Shown: positions 7,826 to 16,266, numbered from the stretch's first letter. The stretch: 64,000 nt of DNA from F23-B02 sp963633225 (GCA_963633225.1 CAVGXR010000051.1:1-64000); one strand, 5' to 3'. The notes: generated by a model not told the origin, from the sequence alone. Program-made: numbers and translations.

Positions 7826-9820
7826 TCAGGAGATATCGGCCATATCAAGATACAGATATCCGTTTTCGGCAATGTGATTTTTTCGTCCGGCAAGATCGTC
7901 GCCCAGCAGCAGATCAAACATCTGCGCCATGCGCTCGGCATCCTCGGGCATGACCTTTATAAGGCGGCGCGTCTCGGGGTTCATGGTCGTCATCCACATC
8001 ATGTCAGGGTCGTTCTCGCCGAGACCCTTGCTGCGGTTTATGGATGCCTTCGCTCCGCCGAGGCCGGAGACGATGTCCGCCTTTTCCTTGTCAGAGTAGG
8101 CAAAATAGGTTTTTCCTTTGCACTCTATCTCGTACAGCGGCGACTCAGCTATGTAGACATAGCCCTCGCGGATGAGCGTCGGCACAAGGCGGTAGATCAT
8201 CGTAAGTATAAGCGTGCGTATCTGGAAACCGTCAACGTCGGCATCGGTGCAGATAATCACCTTGTTCCAGCGCAGATTGTTGATATCGAAGGCGTTTAAG
8301 TCCTTCTGCCCCTTCACCTGAACCTCGACTCCGCAGCCGAGCACCTTGAGAAGGTCGGTTATAACGTCGCTTTTGAATATTCTGACGTAATCTGCCTTGA
8401 GGCAGTTGAGTATCTTGCCGCGAACCGGCATGATGCCCTGAAAATCAGCATCGCGGGAAAGCTTACATGCACCCAGAGCCGAATCACCCTCGACGATGTA
8501 TATCTCGCGCTTTTCGGGGTCACGGCTGCGGCAGTCAACGAATTTCTGTACGCGGTTTGCTATATCTATGCTGCCGGAGAGCTTTTTCTTCATGCCCTGG
8601 CGCGTTTTCTCCGCTGCCTCGCGGCTGCGCTTGTTGACAAGCACCTGCTCGGCTATCTTGTCAGCCTCGGGCTTGTTTTCAATGAAATAAACCTCGAGCT
8701 TTTCCTTGAAGAAATCGGTCATCGCCTCCTGTATGAAGCGGTTGGTGATGGCCTTTTTGGTCTGGTTTTCATACGAGGTCTGCGTCGAGAAGCAGTTGGT
8801 CACAAGGACAAGGCAGTCTGCCACATCCTGAAAATTAATTTTGCTCTCGTTTTTCTGATACTTGCCTATCTTCTTTATGTATGCGTCGATGGCATATACA
8901 AAGGCGCTGCGTGCGGCCTTATCCGGCGCACCGCCGTACTCGAGCCAGGATGAGTTGTGATAATACTCAATGGCCTTGACCTTATTCGAAAAGCAGAATG
9001 CTGCCGAGAGCTTTACCTTATATTCGGGCTTGTCCTCCCTGTCTCTGCCGCGGCGCTCAGCGCTTATGAAATAGGGCGAGGTCAGCGGTGAATCGTGAGC
9101 TATTTCGTTTACATAGTCGAGAATGCCGTTTTCGTAGACATATTCCGTAACGTCAAACCTGCTGCCGTTCTGATTGCGGAAGCGGAAGGTCACGCCCGCG
9201 TTCACGACAGCCTGACGGTGCAGAGTGTCCCTGAAAAACTCCTCGGGAATGTTGATATCCGTAAAGACCTCAAGATCCGGCTTCCACTTTATCGTCGTGC
9301 CGGTTTTTTTTCGGTCTGATGGGCTTACCGTCAGCTCCTGACCCTTTTTGCCGGCAACCTTGCCTTTTTTGAAGTGTAGCTCGTATTTATTGCCGTCGCG
9401 CCAGACCGTAACATCCATGTACTCGGATGAATACTGAGTAGCGCAGGAGCCGAGCCCGTTCAGGCCTAGGGAATATTCATAGTTCTCTCCCTCATTGTTG
9501 GCATACTTTCCGCCGGCGTACAGCTCGCAGAAAACAAGCTCCCAGTTATAGCGCTTTTCGTTTGAGTTCCAGTCCAATGGGCAGCCGCGTCCGAAGTCCT
9601 CGACCTCAATCGAGCCGTCAGAATAGTGTGTGAGCGTTATGACGCTGCCGTAGCCCTCGCGTGCTTCATCTATAGAGTTTGAAAGGATCTCAAAAACGGC
9701 GTGTTGGCAGCCGTCAAGCCCATCCGAGCCGAAGATAACTCCCGGCCGTTTTCTTACCCTGTCGGCACCTTTTAGCTGCGATATACTGTCGTTACCGTAT
9801 CCTGCGCTGGTTTTAGTCAT
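7826..9820 (-). CDS. Type IIA DNA topoisomerase, subunit B (ParE/GyrB-like), divergent
   Basis: 664 residues. The GHKL ATPase has E44-x3-N48-x2-D51 in FEILSNSIDEA and a glycine-rich SLGLNGLGSCAT lid (117-128). The TOPRIM domain has E444 in EGDSALGACK and D526/D528/D530 in TDADVDG. The usual EGDSAGG reads EGDSALG, and NAVDEA reads NSIDEA, so this belongs to a divergent Firmicute branch rather than canonical GyrB. ATP-dependent strand passage with the downstream A subunit is expected. A sigma-A promoter lies 60-90 bp upstream. Confidence 0.9.
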   Translation of the reverse strand: MTKTSAGYGNDSISQLKGADRVRKRPGVIFGSDGLDGCQHAVFEILSNSIDEAREGYGSVITLTHYSDGSIEVEDFGRGCPLDWNSNEKRYNWELVFCELYAGGKYANNEGENYEYSLGLNGLGSCATQYSSEYMDVTVWRDGNKYELHFKKGKVAGKKGQELTVSPSDRKKTGTTIKWKPDLEVFTDINIPEEFFRDTLHRQAVVNAGVTFRFRNQNGSRFDVTEYVYENGILDYVNEIAHDSPLTSPYFISAERRGRDREDKPEYKVKLSAAFCFSNKVKAIEYYHNSSWLEYGGAPDKAARSAFVYAIDAYIKKIGKYQKNESKINFQDVADCLVLVTNCFSTQTSYENQTKKAITNRFIQEAMTDFFKEKLEVYFIENKPEADKIAEQVLVNKRSREAAEKTRQGMKKKLSGSIDIANRVQKFVDCRSRDPEKREIYIVEGDSALGACKLSRDADFQGIMPVRGKILNCLKADYVRIFKSDVITDLLKVLGCGVEVQVKGQKDLNAFDINNLRWNKVIICTDADVDGFQIRTLILTMIYRLVPTLIREGYVYIAESPLYEIECKGKTYFAYSDKEKADIVSGLGGAKASINRSKGLGENDPDMMWMTTMNPETRRLIKVMPEDAERMAQMFDLLLGDDLAGRKNHIAENGYLYLDMADIS

Positions 9821-9879
9821 TTAAAATTCCCCTCAAATACAACATCTTGCGTAAAATTGCACACATTTTCAGATTATAT

Positions 9880-9909
9880 AGTATACAGCATATACAGCCC
9901 AAAAGTCAA
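9880..9909 (-). promoter_or_regulatory. Promoter of the topoisomerase operon
   Basis: Minus strand TTGACT (9904-9909), 18-base spacer, TATACT (9880-9885); each box is 5/6 to consensus. It begins directly after the terminator of the upstream candidate RNA. Confidence 0.7.
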
Positions 9910-9915
9910 GACATA

Positions 9916-9946
9916 GCAAAACGGAGGCAGCGTTTTGCTGCCTCCG
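9916..9946 (-). terminator. Terminator of the candidate small RNA
   Basis: Arms CGGAGGCAGC (9922-9931) and GCTGCCTCCG (9937-9946) with a five-base loop. On the minus strand TTTT follows; on the plus strand no T run follows, so it works for minus-strand transcription. Confidence 0.75.
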
Positions 9947-10071
9947 CCGTCGGATGAAATGCCCTTCGGCTTATCCGGCTCGACGAAAGTAATGCCGTGC
10001 TACTGCCGTGCAATAAGCTGAGGCATTTCATCCGACCGGTCTTTCAGACTTCTGTTTCGGATGCTTCGTCT
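9918..10071 (-). ncRNA. Candidate structured small RNA, family not recognised
   Basis: No coding frame fits here. On the minus strand a TATAAT (10078-10083, weak -35) predicts a start near 10071, and an intrinsic terminator ends at about 9918, giving an RNA of roughly 155 nt. Its core is a perfect 15-bp stem formed by 10022-10036 and 9949-9963. This encloses a GCTTAT/ATAAGC inner stem and two copies of GCACGGC. A small GTCT-GAA-AGAC hairpin precedes it. It does not match tmRNA, RNase P, SRP or 6S RNA as far as I can tell. Independent unit or long leader are both possible, but the terminator and the next promoter argue for an independent RNA. Confidence 0.5.
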
Positions 10072-10077
10072 GTTTGT

Positions 10078-10083
10078 ATTATA
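10078..10083 (-). promoter_or_regulatory. -10 box of the candidate RNA
   Basis: Perfect TATAAT on the minus strand. The best -35 (TCGATT at 18-base spacing) is poor, so an activator may be needed. Confidence 0.4.
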
Positions 10084-10107
10084 TGAGGCTGAAGCAAATT
10101 TAATCGA

Positions 10108-10120
10108 GGTAAATTTTACC
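10108..10120. promoter_or_regulatory. Palindrome between the RNA and yaaL
   Basis: GGTAAA-T-TTTACC, a perfect 6+1+6 palindrome just upstream of the candidate RNA promoter and about 60 bp before yaaL. A possible operator for either direction; the binder is unknown. Confidence 0.35.
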
Positions 10121-10178
10121 GTTTAAATTGTATTCAAGCTGAATATACTATCTGTAAAACACAAAGGAGATGCAGACG

Positions 10179-10388
10179 ATGACGAAAAAAGAGGAAAAGA
10201 AGCTCCGAGCCGAATACAAGCGCAGACTGAGCGAGCTGTACGATATACGTGCGCAGCTGAGATGCGCATACGCGGCATTTGACAATACGACAGATTGTGA
10301 TATGATGGATGCGTGCATTTATGAGATAAACGCACTCAAGTCGCGCTATAACAGCGCGGTCGTGAACGTTAAAAACCTGATAACATAG
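10179..10388 (+). CDS. yaaL: YaaL family protein (DUF2508)
   Basis: 69 residues, highly charged and helical: a Lys/Glu-rich start, then RRLSELYDIRAQL and a C-terminal helix with ALKSRYNSAV. DUF2508 proteins lie directly upstream of bofA across spore formers, as here (8 bp apart). Start: AGGAG (10165-10169) abuts the first ATG at 10170, leaving no spacing, while ATG 10179 has nine bases, so the latter is chosen. Function unknown. Confidence 0.85.
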   Translation: MTKKEEKKLRAEYKRRLSELYDIRAQLRCAYAAFDNTTDCDMMDACIYEINALKSRYNSAVVNVKNLIT

Positions 10389-10396
10389 GAGGCCGC

Positions 10397-10663
10397 ATGG
10401 ACGCATTAAACACCGTACTTACCGTAGTTATAGCCGTATTTTCATTATGGCTCGTTATCAAGATATTCGCAACGCCTATAAAATGGGCGCTGAAGCTGCT
10501 GCTTAACGCGCTTATAGGCTTTGTCATGCTGTTTATATTTAATTTTCTCGGAGGCTTTATCGGCCTGACGCTCAACGTTGGATGGCTAAGCGCCATAGTC
10601 GCTGGCGTTTTGGGCGTTCCGGGCATAATATTGCTGCTGCTTATTGAAAATTTCTTCATGTAA
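10397..10663 (+). CDS. bofA: Pro-sigma-K processing inhibitor BofA family
   Basis: 88 residues, two to three hydrophobic segments, ending with the conserved BofA block GLTLNVGWLSAIVAGVLGVPGIILLLL. In Bacillus BofA sits in the outer forespore membrane and, with SpoIVFA, holds SpoIVFB inactive until the SpoIVB signal. Pairs with yaaL as in other sporulating Firmicutes; the SpoIVFA/FB-like pair is 6 kb away in this window. A strong terminator follows. Confidence 0.9.
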   Translation: MDALNTVLTVVIAVFSLWLVIKIFATPIKWALKLLLNALIGFVMLFIFNFLGGFIGLTLNVGWLSAIVAGVLGVPGIILLLLIENFFM

Positions 10664-10667
10664 ATGA

Positions 10668-10695
10668 AAAAAAGACGGGGCGTCCCGTCTTTTTT
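10668..10695. terminator. Bidirectional terminator between bofA and murF
   Basis: GACGGG (10674-10679) and CCCGTC (10684-10689) with a GCGT loop, A run before and T run after. Shared by two convergent units. Confidence 0.85.
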
Positions 10696-12047
10696 CATTT
10701 AAGCAGCTTCAGTGCGTCAGAGACCTCCTCGAGCTTCATGCTGTGCGAGGCCTTCACGAGTACCGTGTCGCCCTTTTTTATAAGCTCCGGCAGTGCGGCA
10801 ATGAGCGAAGCGTTATCCGCAAAATGCAGTGACGCTATGCTTTCTGCGGCGCGGGCTGTATTTTCGGACATTTCGCCGACGCAGAGCAGGAGCCCAATTC
10901 CATGCGAAACGGCATATCTTCCGATATCCGCATGACGCTCGGCGCGGGCCGTGCCCATTTCGAGCATATCGCCGAGCACGCAGACCCTGCGCCCCGTACT
11001 GTCGGACATTGAATCTATCGCGCATTTGACGGAATCGGGGTTTGCGTTATAGCAGTCGTCAATTATGGTGATATAGCCCGTGTCAATGACGTTTGCACGG
11101 CGGCCCACGGTTTCATAGGCCGCTATTCCGCGTATTATCTCCTCATCGGTAAGGCCGAACCTCATACCGGCGGCAGCACCTTCAAGCGCTGCATACACCA
11201 TATGGCGGCCATACGCGGGAATGGAAACGTGAATGCGGCGCTTTCCGGATATGATATCACAGCTTTGCAGTGCAGCGCCGTCGGTTTTTATATTCTCTGC
11301 CCTGATATCCGCCTTATCACTGAGCCCGTAAAAGACCTTTCGCTGGCGGCAGGAGCAGGCACTGAGAAGATCATCGTCGGCGTTTAAAAACACAGTGCCG
11401 TCATCGGGCATATACTCGAGCATCTCGGTTTTCGCCTTGAAAACGCCCCGGCGGTCGTGCAGCCGGTCAAGATGTGCGTTGCCGATAAGAGTATACACGG
11501 CATCGGTCGGCCTCACCATCTGCGCAAGCCGGCTCATCTCACCGAAATCGGAGATGCCCATTTCAATGACTGCGGCCTCATGCTCGGGTTCGATGCGGAA
11601 TATCGTGAGCGGTACACCAAGCTCATTGTTGAAGTTTTTGTCCGTTTTAAGGACATTGAAGCGCTGCGATAAAACAGCGGATACCATTTCCTTGGCCGTT
11701 GTTTTGCCAACTGAGCCGGTTATGCCAATAACAGGTATATCGAGCGTTTTTCTGTACGCCTCGGCAAGGCGTGCCATGGCCTTCGCCGTACTGTCAACAA
11801 CTATAAGGCAGCCGGATGCGTCGGGTATATCATGCTCAACGATGCAGCAGGATGCGCCGAGCTCAAAGGCTCTGCCGGCATAGTCGTGCCCGTCAACGTT
11901 CTCGCCCTTCATGGCGGCAAAGGCAAAGCCTTCTTTTACGAGCCGGCTGTCAATGACAAGTCCCCTGAGCTCACGCTCCGCGTCTCCGCTGCCGGACAGA
12001 ATGCCGCCGGCTATCGCAGCGGCCTGCTTTACAGTAATGCCTCTCAT
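10695..12047 (-). CDS. murF: UDP-MurNAc-tripeptide-D-Ala-D-Ala ligase MurF
   Basis: 450 residues, normal for MurF. It adds the D-Ala-D-Ala dipeptide to the UDP-MurNAc-tripeptide in the cytoplasm, using ATP. Mur ligase N-domain, then P-loop GITGSVGKTT (108-117), central-domain motif EMGISDFGEM, and a C-terminal ligase domain with VLGDMLEMG. It overlaps ddl by 4 bp, so the maker of the dipeptide and the enzyme that attaches it are translationally coupled. Confidence 0.95.
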   Translation of the reverse strand: MRGITVKQAAAIAGGILSGSGDAERELRGLVIDSRLVKEGFAFAAMKGENVDGHDYAGRAFELGASCCIVEHDIPDASGCLIVVDSTAKAMARLAEAYRKTLDIPVIGITGSVGKTTAKEMVSAVLSQRFNVLKTDKNFNNELGVPLTIFRIEPEHEAAVIEMGISDFGEMSRLAQMVRPTDAVYTLIGNAHLDRLHDRRGVFKAKTEMLEYMPDDGTVFLNADDDLLSACSCRQRKVFYGLSDKADIRAENIKTDGAALQSCDIISGKRRIHVSIPAYGRHMVYAALEGAAAGMRFGLTDEEIIRGIAAYETVGRRANVIDTGYITIIDDCYNANPDSVKCAIDSMSDSTGRRVCVLGDMLEMGTARAERHADIGRYAVSHGIGLLLCVGEMSENTARAAESIASLHFADNASLIAALPELIKKGDTVLVKASHSMKLEEVSDALKLLK

Positions 12048-13069
12048 TCATACTTCTCCATGGAAAGCTTTATTATCTTCTCGCAGACCTCGCCGAAGTC
12101 GAGCCCCTGCTCCCTGCCCATCTGCGGGATCAGGCTCGTCGGAGTCATACCGGGCAAGGTGTTGGCCTCAAGGCAGTATATCTCCCCGCTTTGGCTGTCC
12201 ATGAGAAAATCGCCGCGGCAGTAGACATCGACCATCAGAGCTGCGCTCACACGCTCGGCAAGGCGCTGCACCCTGTCGGTATCCTCGGCGCTTATGGGTG
12301 CCGGACATATCTCCTCGGTAAGGCCTGCCTGATACTTGTTCTTGTAGTCATACCAGCCTGTTTTGGGGATTATCTCGATAACAGGCATTGCCTCGCCGCC
12401 CATAACGCCGACTGTAAGCTCACGCCCCTTTATAAAGCGCTCGACAAGAACATGATCCTCATATTTAAATGCAAGCTCCAGAGCGGAGGCGTATTCCCCT
12501 TCGTCGGCAACCATGCTCGTTCCGACGCTTGAGCCGCCGCTGCACGGCTTGACAACGCAGGGAAAGCCCACATTTTCGACCTTGCCGCCTTTTTCGAGCA
12601 CTATACCCTCGGGAACGGGAATGCCCGCAGAGCGCAGCATGATCTTAGTTATCTCCTTGTTCATCGCAATTGCGCTGCCGAGATAGCCGCTGCCTGTGTA
12701 TCTTATTCCGTGCACGTCAAAGGTGGCCTGCAATTTGCCGTTTTCGCCGTCCTCTCCGTGCAGGGCAAGAAAGCTTATATCCGCAGCTCTGCATATCTCA
12801 ATGACATTTTTCCCGATCCTGCTTCCGTCGCTTTGAGCAAGGAGCTTTGCGATATCGGGAGTTTCTTCCTTTACGCAGTAGCTGATATTCTCCTGTTCAC
12901 GCTCGAAAAGCTCGGCGGGATCGTCATATTCCCCGTCATAGCCGTAAAACAGATCGACAAGCACGACCTTGTGGCCGCGCTCACGCAGTGCGCGTGCAAC
13001 GCAGCTGCCGCTCGTTATTGAAACATCGCGCTCGTTTGACAGTCCGCCGCAGACAACAGCAATTTTCAT
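12044..13069 (-). CDS. ddl: D-alanine-D-alanine ligase
   Basis: 341 residues, cytoplasmic ATP-grasp enzyme joining two D-Ala. N-terminal CGGLSNERDVSITSG, then HGEDGENGKLQATFD, KPCSGGSSVGTS and the C-terminal ANTLPGMTPTSLIP. The tyrosine in YTGSG matches enzymes making D-Ala-D-Ala rather than D-Ala-D-Lac. ATG at 13069 is chosen because GGAGGT lies seven bases upstream; the longer frame starts inside the leader. Own promoter at 13101-13129. Confidence 0.95.
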   Translation of the reverse strand: MKIAVVCGGLSNERDVSITSGSCVARALRERGHKVVLVDLFYGYDGEYDDPAELFEREQENISYCVKEETPDIAKLLAQSDGSRIGKNVIEICRAADISFLALHGEDGENGKLQATFDVHGIRYTGSGYLGSAIAMNKEITKIMLRSAGIPVPEGIVLEKGGKVENVGFPCVVKPCSGGSSVGTSMVADEGEYASALELAFKYEDHVLVERFIKGRELTVGVMGGEAMPVIEIIPKTGWYDYKNKYQAGLTEEICPAPISAEDTDRVQRLAERVSAALMVDVYCRGDFLMDSQSGEIYCLEANTLPGMTPTSLIPQMGREQGLDFGEVCEKIIKLSMEKYE

Positions 13070-13100
13070 TTTACTTACCTCCAGCAACTTTTACCGGCCA

Positions 13101-13129
13101 ATTATACCACATGAGCACAGGCGGTTCAA
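13101..13129 (-). promoter_or_regulatory. Promoter of ddl-murF
   Basis: Minus strand TTGAAC (13124-13129), 17-base spacer, perfect TATAAT (13101-13106). Confidence 0.75.
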
Positions 13130-13136
13130 ATACTTA

Positions 13137-13166
13137 TTGAAAAATAATAGCCATATGTGTTATAAT
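13137..13166 (+). promoter_or_regulatory. Promoter of the exonuclease gene
   Basis: TTGAAA (13137-13142), 18-base spacer, TATAAT (13161-13166) with TG extension. The predicted start point near 13173 lies after the first in-frame ATG (13169), which rules that ATG out. Confidence 0.75.
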
Positions 13167-13201
13167 TCATGTTTGTAATCTTAAATAAGGTCGTTGTGTG
13201 T

Positions 13202-14182
13202 ATGAATTATGTAGTGGTTGATTTGGAGTGGAATCAGGCAATGAGCTCGAAATCCTCCGTATTCAACAAGCTCCCGATAAAGCTCAGGGGCGAAATTATT
13301 GAGATCGGCGCGGTAAAGCTCACGGAGGATATGCAGCCTGCCGAGGAGTTTACGATAGATGTAAAGCCCGTTTATTTTAAAAGAATGCATTATAAGGTCA
13401 AGAAGCTCACCGGCTTTGACAAGGAGCGCCTTGCCCTCGGGCACAGCTTTCCCGATGCATTCGAGCAGTTTAAGCAGTGGTGCGGCGAGGATGTCACCTT
13501 CCTCACATGGGGCTGCGATGACCGCGGCATCATGGAGCAGAACATAATAATCCATGATCTTGACTGGGACTGGATAAGCTCGTGGATCAATCTTCAGCTT
13601 ATTTATAACATGCAGACAGACGGCGACAAAAACCAGAAGTCGCTGGCAACTGCGATGGAGCACTTTAACATTGAGCAGACTCGTGTTGCACATGATGCTC
13701 TCGGCGATGCGTACAACACGGCGCTTGTATGCTCGAAGCTTGACATGGCGCTGGGGCTTGCACAGTACGAGGAGGCCTCGCGTATGCTCAGCACACATGC
13801 ACGGCGCGACAGCTCTGGCGACAACGTTCCCGATGCGCTTGAGCATCTTGTTTTCCCCGGATACGTCTCAAAGGCCGAGGCCTTTGCCGACGAAAAGCTC
13901 ACCCATGTTCCCTGCCCCAAATGTCAGGGTGCGCTTGAGGCTCACCGCTGGATAAACCAAGGCGATCAGCGCTATATGAACATACTCAGCTGTCCGGACT
14001 GCGGAAGCTTCCTCGTGAGGCTCAAGTTCCGCAAGCAGGAGGATAACTCTTGGTCGGCAAACCGGCTCGTATATAACGCCGATGACGGCATGATAGATTT
14101 TTACCGCAGCAAGGCAGCGCTTTCGCGCCGCCGCGGGCGCGGACACTCGAAGAAGAAAAGCCGTCCGGCCTCAAAGCAATAA
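13202..14182 (+). CDS. DEDDh 3'-5' exonuclease with C-terminal zinc ribbon
   Basis: 326 residues. A DnaQ-like exonuclease fold with D7 and E9 in VDLEWNQ, an acidic pair at 106-107 (CDDRG), and H164/D169 in HDALGDAYNT, the complete DEDDh set. Resembles KapD/ERI-type enzymes. A C-terminal zinc ribbon follows with C238-x2-C241 and C264-x2-C267, then a basic Arg/Lys/Ser tail that could bind nucleic acid. Start set by the promoter position and the weak AAGG upstream. Substrate unknown; RNA trimming is likely for this subfamily but unproven. Confidence 0.88.
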   Translation: MNYVVVDLEWNQAMSSKSSVFNKLPIKLRGEIIEIGAVKLTEDMQPAEEFTIDVKPVYFKRMHYKVKKLTGFDKERLALGHSFPDAFEQFKQWCGEDVTFLTWGCDDRGIMEQNIIIHDLDWDWISSWINLQLIYNMQTDGDKNQKSLATAMEHFNIEQTRVAHDALGDAYNTALVCSKLDMALGLAQYEEASRMLSTHARRDSSGDNVPDALEHLVFPGYVSKAEAFADEKLTHVPCPKCQGALEAHRWINQGDQRYMNILSCPDCGSFLVRLKFRKQEDNSWSANRLVYNADDGMIDFYRSKAALSRRRGRGHSKKKSRPASKQ

Positions 14183-14184
14183 GG

Positions 14185-14230
14185 AATAAACTCAAATCCC
14201 CCGACGGCGGTCGGGGGATTTGAGTTTATT
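14185..14230. terminator. Strong bidirectional terminator
   Basis: Perfect 21-bp inverted repeat (14185-14205 with 14210-14230), GGCG loop, A/T-rich outer ends. It separates the convergent exonuclease and acyltransferase genes and overlaps the stop of the latter. Confidence 0.92.
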
Positions 14231-14885
14231 TTCGGATGACTATATCGTCCTTTGATTTGTATATCCCGTCCTCGGGGATCACTCCGCGCACGCAGGAGGT
14301 CGGATATACGCTTGCACGGCGGCCAAGCACCGTTCCCGGGTTTAAAACGCTGTTGCAGCCGATCTCGACGCAGTCGCCAAGGATAGCGCCCACCTTCTTG
14401 CGTCCCGTTTCAATGAGCTCATCACCGTTTTTTATGACGACAAGGGTCTTGTCGCTTTTTACATTCGAGGTTATGGCGCCTGCTCCCATGTGAGCCTTGT
14501 AGCCGAGTATGGAGTCGCCGACATAGTTATAGTGCGGAGTCTGCACATTGTCAAACAGCACGACGTTTTTAAGCTCGGTCGAGTTGCCGACAACTGCGTT
14601 TTTGCCGACTATGGCGCTGCCGCGGATAAACGCACAGTGGCGCACCTGAGCACCGTGGTCAATGATGCAGGGCGAGCCGATATATGCCGAGGGGAACACC
14701 TCCGCGTCCCGCGCTACCCACACATTCTCGCCGCGCTTTTCGTACTCATCCTCAGGCAGCGTGCTGCCGAGAGAAATGATGAAGTCCGATATGTCCGCAA
14801 GTACCTCCCAAGGGTAGGTTCTGCCCTCAAAAAGCGGCGCTGCAATGGTTTTGCTCAGATCGAGCAGATCATTTATCTTATACAT
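14226..14885 (-). CDS. Left-handed beta-helix (hexapeptide repeat) acyl/nucleotidyltransferase-like protein
   Basis: 219 residues with regular hexapeptide repeats from about residue 60 to 205 (GSPCIIDHGAQV, GAGAITSNVKSDK, GCNSVLNPGTVLGRRASVYPTS), like the C-terminal half of GlmU. No N-terminal pyrophosphorylase motif is present, so it cannot be a full GlmU. It starts one base after the glmM stop and is cotranscribed, suggesting work on amino-sugar phosphates such as GlcN-1-P. Which acyl group it moves, if any, is not visible. Confidence 0.8.
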   Translation of the reverse strand: MYKINDLLDLSKTIAAPLFEGRTYPWEVLADISDFIISLGSTLPEDEYEKRGENVWVARDAEVFPSAYIGSPCIIDHGAQVRHCAFIRGSAIVGKNAVVGNSTELKNVVLFDNVQTPHYNYVGDSILGYKAHMGAGAITSNVKSDKTLVVIKNGDELIETGRKKVGAILGDCVEIGCNSVLNPGTVLGRRASVYPTSCVRGVIPEDGIYKSKDDIVIRK

Positions 14886-14886
14886 G

Positions 14887-16251
14887 TCATTTCACCTTTA
14901 TCAGTCTGCCGCTGCGGCGCATGGCATCTATGATATAGTCAACGCATTCGGCGCACTTTTCATCGGTCGTTGCCTCGGCCATGACGCGCAGGACGGGCTC
15001 GGTGCCGCTTTTACGAAGGAGTATGCGTCCGTCATCGCCGAGCTTGGCTTCCATATCGGCAACGGCCTTTTTCACCTCGTCGCAGGCAAGCGTTTCGTCC
15101 TTATCGGTGACGACAACGTTCTTGAGCAGCTGGGGATACATGACCACCGGCGCTGCAAGCACGGAAAGCGGCTGCTTACTCTCGCACATGGCCTCCATGA
15201 TCTTTATGGCGGTCAGTATGCCGTCGCCGGAGTTTGCAAGGCGGCCAAAAATTATGTGGCCGGACTGTTCGCCGCCGAGGATATAGCCGTTTGCACGCAT
15301 ATTTTCGGCAACATACTTGTCGCCTACCGCGGTTTTTTCATAGCCTATGCCGAGCGCGTCAAGGGCCTTATACAGACCCATATTGCTCATGACGGTAGTG
15401 ACTATCTTCTTTTCGCCGAGTATGCCGCTGTCGCGCATATACTTGCCGCAGACATAGAGAATGTGGTCGCCGGTTATGATATTGCCCTTTTCATCAACAG
15501 CAAGGCAGCGGTCGGCATCGCCGTCGAAGGCAAAGCCCACGTCAAGCTTGTTATCGAGAACGAACTTCTGCATCTGCTCGATATGCGTAGAGCCGCAGTT
15601 TACGTTGATATTGATGCCGTCTGGATTATTGGAGATAACATAGGTATCCGCTCCCAGAGCGTCAAAAACGCTTTTTGCCATCATCCATGTCGAGCCGTTG
15701 GCGCAGTCAAGACCGACCTTTTTGCCCTTATACGAGCGCGTGGCAAGCGATATAAGAAAACCTATGTAGCGGTTGCGGCCCGCAGAATAGTCAACCGTGC
15801 GGCCTATCTTCTCGCCCGTTGCATAGGGCAGGCAGTCCTTTTCACCGGCATTTGCGCGGTCTATATAGGCTTCTATCTCGTCAAGCAGCTCATCGCCCAT
15901 CTTTTCGCCCTTGCCGTTTATGAGCTTGATGCCGTTATCATAATAGGGATTGTGGCTTGCCGAGATCATGATGCCGCAGTCGAAATCATCGGCGCGTGCG
16001 ACATATGAAACGCTCGGCGTTGTGGTGACATGCAGAAGATATGCATCCGCGCCCGAGGCTGTGAGCCCCGCGCACAGAGCCGATTCGAGCATATAGCTTG
16101 AGCGGCGCGTATCCTTGCCTATGACTATCCTCGCCTTTTTATCCTTGCCGTAATACCAGCCGAGGTAGCGTCCTATCTCAAATGCGTGCATGACGGTCAG
16201 ATCGACATTAGCCTCGCCTCTGAAGCCATCCGTGCCAAAATACTTACCCAT
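14887..16251 (-). CDS. glmM: Phosphoglucosamine mutase GlmM
   Basis: 454 residues. Interconverts GlcN-6-P and GlcN-1-P for UDP-GlcNAc synthesis. N-terminal KYFGTDGFRG, the phosphoserine loop ISASHNP with S99, metal loop DGDADR, sugar loop GGEQSGH and phosphate loop RKSGTEPVLRVM are all present. AAGGAG six bases before ATG. Next upstream on the same strand, 15 bp away, is nagB, so GlcN-6-P can flow either to the wall or to glycolysis. Confidence 0.96.
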   Translation of the reverse strand: MGKYFGTDGFRGEANVDLTVMHAFEIGRYLGWYYGKDKKARIVIGKDTRRSSYMLESALCAGLTASGADAYLLHVTTTPSVSYVARADDFDCGIMISASHNPYYDNGIKLINGKGEKMGDELLDEIEAYIDRANAGEKDCLPYATGEKIGRTVDYSAGRNRYIGFLISLATRSYKGKKVGLDCANGSTWMMAKSVFDALGADTYVISNNPDGININVNCGSTHIEQMQKFVLDNKLDVGFAFDGDADRCLAVDEKGNIITGDHILYVCGKYMRDSGILGEKKIVTTVMSNMGLYKALDALGIGYEKTAVGDKYVAENMRANGYILGGEQSGHIIFGRLANSGDGILTAIKIMEAMCESKQPLSVLAAPVVMYPQLLKNVVVTDKDETLACDEVKKAVADMEAKLGDDGRILLRKSGTEPVLRVMAEATTDEKCAECVDYIIDAMRRSGRLIKVK

Positions 16252-16266
16252 TTTCTTCTCCTTGGT

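Noticed and set aside
6734..8299. 521-codon plus-strand open frame opposite the topoisomerase genes
   Set aside because: It lies antisense to well-supported genes and its translation shows no domain; long antisense frames are common in this codon usage.
9949..10036. 6S RNA or a known riboswitch
   Set aside because: The stem lacks the large central bubble of 6S RNA, and I recognise no riboswitch core; left as an unassigned RNA.
14845..16008. 387-codon plus-strand open frame opposite glmM
   Set aside because: Antisense to a complete GlmM with all motifs; no ribosome site or recognisable domain.
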